Shown here: one piece after another, positions 1 through 8,279 of the stretch
How the letters are laid out: each line of letters opens with the position of its first letter
Position numbering within the stretch: position 1 is the stretch's first letter
NCBI GenBank assembly: GCA_963530615.1
Contig: CAUSDX010000016.1
Coordinates: 1-30,916 of the forward strand
Direction of reading: 5' to 3'
DNA length: 30,916 bases
DNA from: JABCPE02 sp963530615
GTDB lineage: Bacteria; Bacteroidota; Bacteroidia; Flavobacteriales; Weeksellaceae
Notes under the pieces: model-generated
Database searches by the model: none
What the model saw: only the letters and a program-made list of their open reading frames with translations
What the model was told of the DNA's origin: nothing
Made by a program: the position numbers and the translations under genes

Positions 1-7
1 TAAAATT

Positions 8-1330
8 TTATTGAAAAAGTGTTTCCCAAAGAAGATATATATTCAGCAAAATAATGATAATAGAGATACACCACGCTGAAAATCTTAAAATCCGACCATT
101 TACAAATTCGCCCATCTTCAATTTGTCGGAAGTAAATGCAACCAATGGCACTACGGCAAAACTTAATTGCATTGAAAGTATCACTTGGCTTAATACTAAT
201 AGCTCGGTCGTCCCCTTTTCTCCATAAAATAAAGTTACCAAAAAAGCAGGAACTACAGCTAATGACCTTGTAATCAATCTTCTAAACCAAGGTTTTAATC
301 TTATGTGGAGGAATCCCTCCATTACTATTTGCCCTGCAAGAGTTCCCGTAAGTGTAGAATTTTGTCCTGAAGCTAATAAAGCTACAGCAAAAACAATACT
401 TGCCAAACTTGTACCTAATATTGGTGAAAGAAGTCTATGAGCATCGTGAATATCCTCAACATTATGATAACCAAAATGATGGAATGTAGATGCCGAAATG
501 ATGAGAATAGCTGCATTGATAAAAAAGGCGACAAATAATGATAATGTAGAGTCTATTGTAGCGTATTTTATAGCCTCTCTTTTGCCTTCGGTATTCCTCT
601 CATAATCACGAGTTTGTATAATACTACTATGTAAATATAGGTTATGAGGCATCACCGTAGCTCCCAAAATACCAATAGCAATATAGAGCATCTCAGGATT
701 AGAAATTATTTCCTTTTGAGGAATCGTTCCCTTTAAAATAGGAAATAAATCTGGGTTACTAAGGACAATTTCAAAACCAAAACATCCAATGATTACCAAC
801 ATTAGTGAGCCAATAACAGCCTCTATATAGCGGAAGCCTTTGGCTTGTAGTAGGAGAATTAGCAAGACATCCACCATTGTGATGACAATCCCCCAAAGTA
901 TAGGAATGCCAAACAAAAGATTGAGGGCAATGGCAGAACCAATTACTTCGGCCAAATCACAAGCAGCGATGGCTATTTCACAAAATATCCAAAGAAAAAA
1001 ATTAACTCTCGGACTAAAATGGTCTCTACATGCCTGTGCTAGGTCTCTTTCGGTGACGATTCCTAATTTCAGTGATAGATGTTGTAATAGAATAGCAAAT
1101 ATATTAGAAATAAGAATTACTGAGAGTAGTGTATAGCCGAATTTAGTTCCTCCAGCAATGTCTGTTGCCCAATTTCCAGGGTCTATATACCCCACGGCAA
1201 CCATCATTCCAGGTCCCGTAAAAGCAAGTAGTTTCCTAAACGGACTTGCATTTTTAGGGATTTTTATTGATGCAAACACCTCTGGAAGCGAGTTGCTTAT
1301 TCTTTTCCTTCTCCATGATTGTTTTTCCAT
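8..1330 (-). CDS. mntH: Nramp-family Mn2+/Fe2+ transporter MntH
   Basis: Proton-coupled importer of divalent metals (Mn2+, Fe2+) in the inner membrane. The 440-residue product has about eleven hydrophobic segments. It carries both Nramp signature helices: DPGN at residues 50-53 in TM1 and MPHNLYLHS near residue 228 in TM6, which together hold the Asp, Asn and Met metal ligands. Length is normal for bacterial MntH. The start is the only Met before TM1. A good promoter (TTTG, 20 bp, TATCTTTG on the minus strand) ends four bases upstream, so the mRNA would be nearly leaderless. No Fur or MntR operator was recognised. The gene is complete, with its stop at the window edge. Confidence 0.95.
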   Translation of the reverse strand: MEKQSWRRKRISNSLPEVFASIKIPKNASPFRKLLAFTGPGMMVAVGYIDPGNWATDIAGGTKFGYTLLSVILISNIFAILLQHLSLKLGIVTERDLAQACRDHFSPRVNFFLWIFCEIAIAACDLAEVIGSAIALNLLFGIPILWGIVITMVDVLLILLLQAKGFRYIEAVIGSLMLVIIGCFGFEIVLSNPDLFPILKGTIPQKEIISNPEMLYIAIGILGATVMPHNLYLHSSIIQTRDYERNTEGKREAIKYATIDSTLSLFVAFFINAAILIISASTFHHFGYHNVEDIHDAHRLLSPILGTSLASIVFAVALLASGQNSTLTGTLAGQIVMEGFLHIRLKPWFRRLITRSLAVVPAFLVTLFYGEKGTTELLVLSQVILSMQLSFAVVPLVAFTSDKLKMGEFVNGRILRFSAWCISIIIILLNIYLLWETLFQ

Positions 1331-1334
1331 ACAG

Positions 1335-1366
1335 CAAAGATACGAAAGTTAGATTGAACTAACAAA
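1335..1366 (-). promoter_or_regulatory. Flavobacterial promoter of mntH
   Basis: On the minus strand TTTG (1366-1363) is followed after 20 bp by TATCTTTG (1342-1335), matching the Bacteroidota -33/-7 consensus. It ends 4 nt before the mntH ATG, implying a leader of zero to a few bases. Confidence 0.6.
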
Positions 1367-1368
1367 TA

Positions 1369-1540
1369 TTATTGATAATTATATATTATTTTATGTTCAT
1401 TTTTATAAGCTTCATCTACGAGTCTTTTATATAGTATTGGGTCTTTTTCTAATTCATCAGGGGCAAATTTTCGGTATTCTTCTAATCCCCAGTCTATTTT
1501 ACTTTTTCCACTTCGATTTGCCGCCTCACGCCGTGCGTCT
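1369..1540 (-). pseudogene. 3' fragment of an unrecognised gene
   Basis: About 55 codons at the end of a minus-strand reading frame have protein-like composition (RREAANRSGKSK, then DWGLEEYRKFAPDELEKDP). The frame ends in TAA just upstream of the mntH promoter. Upstream of about 1540 the frame continues only as the antisense of another gene fragment, so the original N-terminus is missing. I do not recognise the family. The break, next to an oppositely oriented phage-type fragment, suggests a rearrangement that joined two unrelated gene ends. Confidence 0.4.
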
Positions 1541-1627
1541 ATAGAGCAAAACATTACAGGAAACAATAATTTACAAGTAGGAGTAAATAACGGAGACATC
1601 ATTAGAACCGAGAAAATAATACGAAAA

Positions 1628-2089
1628 GTGGAAGTAATCCACGATAAAAGTGATTGTATTACTAATGCACAGGCTTTAGAAATTAGAAATAAAGTAATTG
1701 AAATAGGTTCAGCCCTTGCACTAAATAAAAAAATCACTAATCAAAAGGCTTATGGCAGTGTATATAGTGCTTTGTATAAAAAATTTCAAATTCATAAATA
1801 CGATTTACTCCCAAAGGACAAATTTGATGAAGTAATAAAGTGGCTACAAAAAGAATATGCCATTTATGCGATGCCAGTATTAAGAAAAGAGGACGACGAA
1901 ACTTGGAGAAAAAAGAAATATACTTCCATCAATACAAAGTATAGACAATTAGGAATGACAAAGGAGGAATTTTATATTTATGCAAATGAAGTTTTAGGAT
2001 TGAAAAAGTCTTTTAGTTCAATGACTGAACTCAGCAAAACCAGCCTTGAAAAATTATATAAAAAGATTTGGGCAAAAACCAAAAAATAA
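1628..2089 (+). CDS. ORF6C-like phage/antirepressor-type protein, probably 5'-truncated
   Basis: The middle of the protein (roughly residues 13-70, with YGSVYSALYKKFQIHKYDLL followed by PKDKFDEVIKWLQKEY) resembles the ORF6C domain found at the C-terminus of phage antirepressors and regulators. The annotated start is an internal GTG. The same frame reads naturally upstream to about 1541 (QNITGNNNLQVGVNNGDII) without any ATG, so the N-terminal DNA-binding part appears to be lost. A basic Lys-rich tail ends just before a hairpin terminator. It lies head to head with another gene fragment. It is probably a remnant of a prophage or integrative element and may not be expressed. Confidence 0.5.
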   Translation: MEVIHDKSDCITNAQALEIRNKVIEIGSALALNKKITNQKAYGSVYSALYKKFQIHKYDLLPKDKFDEVIKWLQKEYAIYAMPVLRKEDDETWRKKKYTSINTKYRQLGMTKEEFYIYANEVLGLKKSFSSMTELSKTSLEKLYKKIWAKTKK

Positions 2090-2090
2090 A

Positions 2091-2134
2091 TTTAGCCCTT
2101 GTAAAAATATTCAAACATCTTTACAGAGGCTAAA
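2091..2134 (+). terminator. Hairpin terminator after the ORF6C-like gene
   Basis: Arms 2091-2105 and 2120-2134 pair over 15 positions with two mismatches around a 14-nt loop. A T-rich stretch (AATTTATTTTTC) follows. The hairpin starts directly after the stop codon. Confidence 0.6.
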
Positions 2135-2450
2135 AATTTATTTTTCATTCAAGAAAGGGTAAGAAAAAGGGTAAGGTTTTTTTAGATATTAAAAGTAAAG
2201 AAAAAAAGCAGATGTTTTTTGTCTCATTTTTTCCAAAACTCCCTAAAAATAAGGGTTAAATGATACTTGGTTATACTTTGGGAGCTGTTTTTTAGCAAAA
2301 AAAATGATACTAAAATTATAGCAAATGATACTAAATAATCCGTTTAAAACCTTCATTTTTTTGGATTTTTTATAGTTAATTATTTAATTTATAGCATTTT
2401 ATATCATATTCTTACTTTTTTTTACTTTTAGTATAGCCCCCTAATAATTA
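2135..2450. other. AT-rich gap with three AAATGATACT direct repeats
   Basis: No convincing gene on either strand. AAATGATACT occurs at 2258-2267, 2302-2311 and 2323-2332, the last two spaced 21 bp, about two helical turns. The rest is A/T tracts. The repeats may be protein-binding sites left from the adjacent element. Confidence 0.4.
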
Positions 2451-2482
2451 AAATAGATTACCTCATTTTAGATAATCTATTT
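2451..2482 (-). terminator. Inverted repeat downstream of the OmpA-family gene
   Basis: AAATAGATTA (2451-2460) and TAATCTATTT (2473-2482) form a perfect 10-bp stem with a 12-nt loop, 40 bp beyond the stop of the minus-strand OmpA-family gene. The following minus-strand sequence is T-rich. It is probably that operon's terminator. Confidence 0.45.
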
Positions 2483-2522
2483 AAAAAAATAAAACAATAA
2501 ATATTATGAAAAGATAATATAA

Positions 2523-3215
2523 TTAGTATCCTTGTTTTGCTTGTTCTATCATTTTTTCATTAGCCGTAATGGCAAATTCTACTCTTCTGTTTTTAGCTCT
2601 TCCTTCTTCTGTTTCATTCGTTGCAATAGGTTCGCTTTCTCCTAAACCTTTTGCTGTCATTCTACTTCTTGAAATACCAAGAGATGTTAAATAATCTACT
2701 ACGGCATTTGCTCTTTTTTCGGATAAAGTCAAATTGTAAGTATCAGAGCCCTTACTGTCCGTGTGTCCGTAAATGCTTATATTAGTATTAGGATTATTTT
2801 TAAGAACTTCGGCTAATTTATCCAAATTTCCTTTGGCGGTGCTTGTCAATACAGCGGAATCAAATCCAAAATTAACCATTGTTTCGTTGAAAGTAATTTT
2901 AATACCTTCATTGACTCTTTCCACCTCTGCACCAGGTAAAGCGGTTTTAATCTCTCGTGCTTGTTTGTCCATTTTATTTCCGATAACACCACCAGCGACC
3001 CCACCGATAATCCCTCCTAAAACAGCTCCTGTCGTTCCATTACCTCCTTTTCCTATGTTGTTTCCTAAAATTCCTCCTAACACCGCCCCTGCTGTGGTTC
3101 CGATAGCGACACCTTTTTGGGTATTATTTGCATTTTGTACAGTTTGACAGCTAGTAAAAATTAATAAACTAGAAAATCCTAATGCAATGATATTTGTTTT
3201 ATCGAAAATATTCAT
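2523..3215 (-). CDS. OmpA-family peptidoglycan-binding lipoprotein with glycine zipper
   Basis: Outer-membrane-associated lipoprotein that probably tethers the envelope to peptidoglycan. The signal peptide ends in the lipobox FTSC, with Cys23 as lipidation site. Residues about 34-80 are a glycine-zipper segment (GAVLGGILGNNIGKGG and a second similar run), as in YiaD and SlyB-like proteins. Residues about 108-217 form the OmpA C-terminal domain, with GHTDSKGSDTYNLTLSEKRA and NRRVEF, the usual diaminopimelate-binding Asp and Arg positions. The gene follows the lipocalin-like lipoprotein gene by 6 bp and is almost certainly co-transcribed with it. Length (230 residues) is typical. Confidence 0.9.
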   Translation of the reverse strand: MNIFDKTNIIALGFSSLLIFTSCQTVQNANNTQKGVAIGTTAGAVLGGILGNNIGKGGNGTTGAVLGGIIGGVAGGVIGNKMDKQAREIKTALPGAEVERVNEGIKITFNETMVNFGFDSAVLTSTAKGNLDKLAEVLKNNPNTNISIYGHTDSKGSDTYNLTLSEKRANAVVDYLTSLGISRSRMTAKGLGESEPIATNETEEGRAKNRRVEFAITANEKMIEQAKQGY

Positions 3216-3221
3216 GATTTT

Positions 3222-3734
3222 TTATTTTGTAGATGAAGATATTTTTTCAAAATTATAATAAACTTTTAATATTTCCCCTTCAAAAGGAATATTTTGAACT
3301 AAAGTAAAGTTATTTTCTTGATGATTTTCTAACTGAAGAACATAGCCATCAATTATATTTTTAGCTTTTACATTCTGGATTAATTTTTTGAACCTAAATT
3401 CTTTATTTTTTGTTATTTCAAATATAATATTTTGTGTTATACTTGGGCAATTGTCATCTCCTATAACGGTATAGCTTCCAGAATCATTATTGGGAACTAA
3501 TTTCCAAATGCTTTTTTCAAAGCATTTTATATCAATACCTTCATCAAAAGGTTTAATTTTAAATTTTTTATTGTCATAAATTATGGAAGAAATTTGCCAT
3601 TCTCCTTTCAGCTTATACAAAGAAGTTTCCCGAATAGGAGTATTTTTTGTTGTTGCTGAATTTTGAGAATTACAAGAAGTCATCAATGATAAAGATGCGA
3701 CTCCAAAGGAACATGCTAATAAGATTTTTTTCAT
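3222..3734 (-). CDS. Lipocalin-like lipoprotein
   Basis: Predicted lipoprotein of 170 residues. A hydrophobic signal ends at MTSC (Cys21). The mature part starts with LKGEWQISSI, the opening strand pattern of bacterial lipocalin-like proteins, and then alternates beta-strand-like stretches with paired Cys residues (IKCFEK and DDNCPS) that could form a disulfide. In flavobacteria such a gene commonly precedes an OmpA-family lipoprotein, and here the spacing is 6 bp. A ligand cannot be inferred. No clear promoter was seen in the 58-bp gap to tatC, so read-through from kpsF-tatC is possible. Confidence 0.7.
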   Translation of the reverse strand: MKKILLACSFGVASLSLMTSCNSQNSATTKNTPIRETSLYKLKGEWQISSIIYDNKKFKIKPFDEGIDIKCFEKSIWKLVPNNDSGSYTVIGDDNCPSITQNIIFEITKNKEFRFKKLIQNVKAKNIIDGYVLQLENHQENNFTLVQNIPFEGEILKVYYNFEKISSSTK

Positions 3735-3792
3735 AGTATGTATATTTTATTTTGTTAGATTTATTAGTATAAAAATTATGCCAAATTCATAT

Positions 3793-4593
3793 TCATAGTA
3801 TTTTTTCATGTTTTTTATGGATAATTGAAGATAATATGATGCTAATTTCATACAATAATAGCAGTGGTATCGCTGCAATAAACATACTAATAACATCGGC
3901 AGGAGTAATGATAGCTGCAATAATTAGAATAAAAATTATAGCATGTTTTCTATATATTCTCATAAAATTTGGAGTTAGAATTTTTAACATACTGAATACA
4001 TAAACTAGTATTGGAAAAAGGAAAATAAATGCCATACCAAAAACTATCGTAAGAAAAATGGATAGATAATCAGATAAGTCATAACTTAAAATAATCTCAT
4101 TGGAAATTCTATAAAAATAACTAAAATTAATAGCAAAAGGTAGGATAATAAAATATCCACATAACGCACCTAAAAAAAATAAGAGCCAAGTTCCATTGAT
4201 GATGATTAAAGAATACTTTTTTTCATTTGGTAAAAGAGCAGGGCTGATAAACCGCCATAATTCCCAAATAATGTAAGGAAATGCACATAATATCCCTCCG
4301 AAAATCGCAATAGAGATAGTAACATTTACTTGTTCATATAATTTTCTTACCTGGATAGGGAATTTTTCGGGAAGAGAAAAACTTTCTGTGTCGGAGATAT
4401 TTTGGGTGAGATTATTGATTAACTTTATAGTCGGAAAGTCCGACTTAGACGGATAAAAAATAATTTTATCCATTACCCATTCTATGTTATATCCGATAAA
4501 AAAAGCAAGGAATATTACAGCTAAAATTATTCTTATAATATGTCCCCTTAACTCTCCTAAATGCTCTAAAAAAGACATTTTTTCGTCGTTCAT
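3793..4593 (-). CDS. tatC: Sec-independent protein translocase subunit TatC
   Basis: Core receptor of the twin-arginine translocase, which binds RR signal peptides of folded proteins in the inner membrane. The 266-residue product begins MNDEKMSFLEHLGELRGH, containing the conserved FLEHLGELR that contacts the twin-arginine motif. It has six hydrophobic segments, and the FPYIIWELWRFISPAL region is characteristic of TatC. It lies 19 bp after kpsF on the same strand, an arrangement seen in other flavobacteria. TatA/E is not in this window. Length is normal and no defects are visible. Confidence 0.95.
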   Translation of the reverse strand: MNDEKMSFLEHLGELRGHIIRIILAVIFLAFFIGYNIEWVMDKIIFYPSKSDFPTIKLINNLTQNISDTESFSLPEKFPIQVRKLYEQVNVTISIAIFGGILCAFPYIIWELWRFISPALLPNEKKYSLIIINGTWLLFFLGALCGYFIILPFAINFSYFYRISNEIILSYDLSDYLSIFLTIVFGMAFIFLFPILVYVFSMLKILTPNFMRIYRKHAIIFILIIAAIITPADVISMFIAAIPLLLLYEISIILSSIIHKKHEKIL

Positions 4594-4612
4594 GAATAAA
4601 AATTACATTATG

Positions 4613-5572
4613 TTAAACGATTCCTTCATCTAATAATTTATGTAAATCAATAATTCCAAAATATTTTCCTTGATTTGTAACGATTAATTGCCCAATATTA
4701 TTTTCTTTTAATAGTACTAAAGCTTCTTTCGCTAAAGCCTCTTTTTCGATAGTTTTAGGATTTTTACTCATAATATCCTTGGCAAAAATATTTGAAATAT
4801 TATCCTTTTCTGAGAGCATTCTTCGTAAATCTCCATCTGTAATTACTCCAATAATTTTTTCATTTTCTGTTACAGCTGTGATGCCGTGTTTAGAGCTACT
4901 GATAGATATAATAACCTCTTTAATCGGTGAATTTTCAGATACTTCTGGTTTGTTTTTAGAAAGGAATTGTTCCACTTTTGCAGTAAGGTTTTTGCCTAAA
5001 GCTCCCCCAGGGTGGAATCTAGCGAAGTCTTCACCTTTGAAGTTGTTAAGTTCCATTAAACAGATCGCCAAAGCATCTCCTAAGGCGATTTGATTAGTAG
5101 TAGAGCTTGTTGGTGCAAGTTGATTAGGACAAGCTTCTCGGGAAACAGAACTATCTAAAACGATGTCAGAAAGCTCAGCTAATTTACTGTTGAGATTTCC
5201 TGTCATACCGATTAAAGCAGAAGAATAAGATTTTAAGAAAGGGAGCAGATTAACAATTTCCGGTGAGTTTCCAGAATTAGATATACATAAAACGATATCA
5301 TTTTTTTGTAAAATTCCCAAATCTCCGTGTATCGCTTCGGCTGCATGAAGAAATTGAGAAGGAGTTCCAGTAGAATTGAGTGTTGCTACAATTTTGTTTC
5401 CAATATGAGCACTTTTTCCAATTCCTACAACAACCAATTTCCCTTGAGATTTATGGATAATATTGACTGCTTTTTCAAAATTTTCGTTCAGTCGATTTTT
5501 TAAGGATTGTAATTCTGTAATTTCTGTGGAAATTGCATTTTTTGCAATTTCAAGTAAATTTATTTTGTTCAA
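4613..5572 (-). CDS. kpsF: KpsF/GutQ-type arabinose-5-phosphate isomerase (SIS + two CBS)
   Basis: Likely interconverts ribulose 5-phosphate and arabinose 5-phosphate, the first step toward KDO for lipopolysaccharide. The SIS domain covers about residues 35-165 (VVGIGKSAHIGNKI, SNSGNSPEI, and the conserved HAAEAIHGDLG). Two CBS domains follow at about 200-255 and 265-319 (ITDGDLRR in the first). Length of 319 residues matches the family. It is transcribed divergently from recQ with a 160-bp gap and is the first gene of a probable kpsF-tatC unit. The cytoplasmic isomerase role is assigned by family; the name kdsD would be equally acceptable. Confidence 0.92.
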   Translation of the reverse strand: MNKINLLEIAKNAISTEITELQSLKNRLNENFEKAVNIIHKSQGKLVVVGIGKSAHIGNKIVATLNSTGTPSQFLHAAEAIHGDLGILQKNDIVLCISNSGNSPEIVNLLPFLKSYSSALIGMTGNLNSKLAELSDIVLDSSVSREACPNQLAPTSSTTNQIALGDALAICLMELNNFKGEDFARFHPGGALGKNLTAKVEQFLSKNKPEVSENSPIKEVIISISSSKHGITAVTENEKIIGVITDGDLRRMLSEKDNISNIFAKDIMSKNPKTIEKEALAKEALVLLKENNIGQLIVTNQGKYFGIIDLHKLLDEGIV

Positions 5573-5641
5573 TTTAATTCTTTTTTAGTAATTTTACATT
5601 TCGCATTTTGATTAATCTCAAAATAGGAGTCATTTTGACTT

Positions 5642-5649
5642 CAAAAGTA
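5642..5649 (-). promoter_or_regulatory. Possible -7 element of kpsF
   Basis: Minus-strand TACTTTTG matches TAnnTTTG 70 bp upstream of the kpsF start. No good -33 TTG was found at the expected spacing, so this is weak. Confidence 0.3.
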
Positions 5650-5690
5650 ATAAAATAAAATTAAATATTTTTTAATATTAATTTTTTTCT

Positions 5691-5698
5691 TACCTTTG
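5691..5698 (+). promoter_or_regulatory. Possible -7 element of recQ
   Basis: TACCTTTG matches the TAnnTTTG consensus and lies 34 bp before the recQ ATG. A clear -33 TTG is missing. Confidence 0.4.
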
Positions 5699-5732
5699 GT
5701 AAGGTACAAATTACAAGAATAAATTAGAAAAA

Positions 5733-7925
5733 ATGAGTACAAAAGACATGAATTTATCGGATTCTTTGAAGAAGTATTTTGGATTTTCTACTTTTAAGGG
5801 AAGGCAAGAAGATATTATTTCTACATTACTGGAGGGGCGAGATGTTTTTGTTTTAATGCCAACAGGAGGGGGGAAATCTCTTTGTTATCAGCTACCCGCT
5901 TTGATGAGTGAGGGAACTGCTATCGTGGTGTCTCCGTTAATTGCATTGATGAAAAATCAGGTAGATGCAGTCAATGGGCTATTTTCAGAGGAAGGTATCG
6001 CACATGTTTTAAATTCATCTTTGAACAAATCTCAAACTAAAACAGTGATGGAGGATATAAGGTCTGGTAAAACTAAGTTACTTTATGTAGCACCAGAATC
6101 ACTGATAAAGGAGGAATATTTAGATTTTTTGAAAGAAGTAAAAATCTCTTTCTTTGCCATAGATGAGGCTCATTGTATTTCAGAATGGGGACATGATTTT
6201 AGACCAGAATATCGTAATTTGAAATTGATTATTGATAGAATAGCAAATGTTCCAGTGATTGCATTAACTGCAACAGCAACTCCAAAAGTGCAAGATGATA
6301 TTCAGAAAACTTTAGGAATGACAGATGCTGTAGTATTTAAGGAGAGTTTTAACAGAGCTAATTTATTTTATGAGGTAAGACCCAAGGTAGATATTGATAA
6401 AGAAATTGTAAAATTTATTCACCAGAATAAAGGAAAATCAGGAATAGTTTATTGTCTTAGCCGAAAAAAAGTAGAAGAATTTGCACAACTTTTACAGGTC
6501 AATGGTATTAATGCTTTGCCGTATCATGCAGGACTTGATGCAAAATCTAGGGTTGCTCATCAAGATAAGTTTTTGATGGAAGATGTAGATGTGATTGTAG
6601 CTACCATAGCTTTTGGAATGGGGATTGATAAACCAGATGTGAGATTTGTAATTCATTATGATATTCCAAAATCATTAGAGGGCTATTATCAAGAGACAGG
6701 GCGTGCGGGTAGAGATGGTGGAGAAGGGCATTGTTTGGCTTTTTATGACCCAAAAGATATTGATAAATTAGAAAAATTTTTGGCTCAAAAATCAGTTTCT
6801 GAAAGAGAAATTGGAATGCAATTGTTGAATGAAGTAGTAGGTTATGCGGAGACCTCTATGAGCAGAAGACAATATTTGTTATATTATTTCGGGGAGGAGT
6901 TTGACCCTATTCATGGAGCAGGTGCGAAGATGTGTGATAATTCTGTAAATCCGCCAATGTTGAAAGATGCTTCCAAGGATTTAAGATTAATTTTAGAGCT
7001 AATTAAAACTTTAGAAGAAAAGTTTCGAGTAAAGGATTTGATAGCTGTTTTGATGGGGAAAGAAAATCCTACGACGAAGTCTTATAAGTTGGAGAATTCT
7101 CCTTATTTTGGTAAAGGTAAAGAGCATACGGATAATTATTGGAAGTCTATTTTAAGACAGGCTTTGGTTCAGACTTTTATTAGAAAAGATATAGAAACTT
7201 ATGGAATTCTTAAATTGACAGAAAAAGGATTAGACTTCTTATCAGGAAAGGAAATGGAGTTCAAAATAGCAGAGGATAGAGAGTATGATTTAGAACAGGT
7301 AACAGAGCAGGTTCAGGTGCAGTCAGGTGGAGGATTAGATGAGAATTTATTTAATCAATTAAAAGATTTAAGAAAAAAAGTAGCTAAAAAGTATGGTGTT
7401 CCTCCTTATACCGTATTCATGGATCCTAGTTTGGAAGATATGACAATGCAATATCCTACTACGATGCAAGAAATTGCAAAAATCTATGGTGTTAGTGAAG
7501 GAAAAGCACGAAAATATGGAGAGGAATTTGTGAAATTCATTGCAAAATATGTAGAAGACAATGATATAGAACGAACTCAAGATATGGTGCTAAAACAAGT
7601 AATGAATAAATCTAATCATAAGGTTTTTATCATACAAAGCACGGATAAAAAAATAGATTTAGAGGACATTGCAAGAGCAAAAAATTTGACAATGGATGAA
7701 CTTCTATCCGAGATGGAAAGTATTGTTTATCAAGGGACAAAATTAAATATAGATTATTATATAGAAGAGAATATAGATGAAGATTTGGTAGAAGAATTTA
7801 TGGATTTTATGAGTGAGTCTGAAAGCGATAGTATGAAGGTGCTTTGTGCAGAGTTTTCAGATGATTTAAGCGATGAAGAGATTAGAATGCTTAGAATAAA
7901 ATTTATTAGTGATGTAGCAAATTAA
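5733..7925 (+). CDS. recQ: ATP-dependent DNA helicase RecQ
   Basis: 3'-5' SF2 helicase of recombination and fork repair. Domains in order: DEAD helicase (Walker A PTGGGKS near residue 42, DEAH at about 143-146, LTATATP), helicase C with TGRAGRDG, the RecQ linker/zinc region at about 372-408, winged helix to about 515, HRDC at about 536-604, and a C-terminal helical segment (about 620-730) typical of Bacteroidota RecQ. The zinc region is odd. It keeps RRQYLLYYFGEEF but has only one Cys (MCDNS) where canonical RecQ has four ligands. Related flavobacterial RecQs also lack these Cys as far as I recall, so this is probably a lineage trait and not damage. Length of 730 residues fits that lineage. 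Confidence 0.96.
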   Translation: MSTKDMNLSDSLKKYFGFSTFKGRQEDIISTLLEGRDVFVLMPTGGGKSLCYQLPALMSEGTAIVVSPLIALMKNQVDAVNGLFSEEGIAHVLNSSLNKSQTKTVMEDIRSGKTKLLYVAPESLIKEEYLDFLKEVKISFFAIDEAHCISEWGHDFRPEYRNLKLIIDRIANVPVIALTATATPKVQDDIQKTLGMTDAVVFKESFNRANLFYEVRPKVDIDKEIVKFIHQNKGKSGIVYCLSRKKVEEFAQLLQVNGINALPYHAGLDAKSRVAHQDKFLMEDVDVIVATIAFGMGIDKPDVRFVIHYDIPKSLEGYYQETGRAGRDGGEGHCLAFYDPKDIDKLEKFLAQKSVSEREIGMQLLNEVVGYAETSMSRRQYLLYYFGEEFDPIHGAGAKMCDNSVNPPMLKDASKDLRLILELIKTLEEKFRVKDLIAVLMGKENPTTKSYKLENSPYFGKGKEHTDNYWKSILRQALVQTFIRKDIETYGILKLTEKGLDFLSGKEMEFKIAEDREYDLEQVTEQVQVQSGGGLDENLFNQLKDLRKKVAKKYGVPPYTVFMDPSLEDMTMQYPTTMQEIAKIYGVSEGKARKYGEEFVKFIAKYVEDNDIERTQDMVLKQVMNKSNHKVFIIQSTDKKIDLEDIARAKNLTMDELLSEMESIVYQGTKLNIDYYIEENIDEDLVEEFMDFMSESESDSMKVLCAEFSDDLSDEEIRMLRIKFISDVAN

Positions 7926-7961
7926 ACCAATTTTCATCTTGAAAAAAATATAAAATAGATT

Positions 7962-8279
7962 ATGAATCCAAAAGTATTAGAAGAAAAAATAGAGTTATTA
8001 AGGTGGATTATTAACCTAAATGATGAACAGGTGATTAAAAATTTGGTAAATTTCAAGAATGAAATTTTCGGAGTTCCATTTGTGGAGCAGTCATCGTGTT
8101 CTTTTGTAAAACCTGGCTATCAAGCAGGAGTTGGGAGTAACGATCCGAGACTTAGTCCTAATTATTTGAAATTCGGAGGTGTAAATAATGGCTTTGAGGC
8201 CCAATTTGAAGAAGCATTATCATTAGAAGAAGCTAAGGAACAATCAATAAAAAAAGTATCAGCATGGTGGAGAGATTAA
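7962..8279 (+). CDS. Probable antitoxin of a RelE/ParE-type pair
   Basis: Small protein of 105 residues. An N-terminal helical part (LEEKIELLRWIINLNDEQVI) resembles the short helical starts of many Bacteroidota type II antitoxins. The C-terminus is acidic and helical (FEEALSLEEAKEQSIKK). The middle, rich in Pro, Gly and Ser, looks flexible. No DNA-binding fold is recognised with certainty. Its last codons overlap the start of the next gene, a RelE/ParE-like toxin, by 16 bp. That is the organisation of a toxin-antitoxin operon and the main basis for this call. It begins 36 bp after recQ and has no clear promoter of its own. Confidence 0.6.
   Translation: MNPKVLEEKIELLRWIINLNDEQVIKNLVNFKNEIFGVPFVEQSSCSFVKPGYQAGVGSNDPRLSPNYLKFGGVNNGFEAQFEEALSLEEAKEQSIKKVSAWWRD

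Noticed and set aside
1628..2089. Complete antirepressor gene
   Set aside because: Frame continues upstream without an ATG and the N-terminal domain is absent, so a full gene is unlikely.
2773..3147. 124-codon plus-strand ORF with many Pro
   Set aside because: Antisense of the glycine-zipper and OmpA part of the lipoprotein gene; Pro runs mirror Gly codons.
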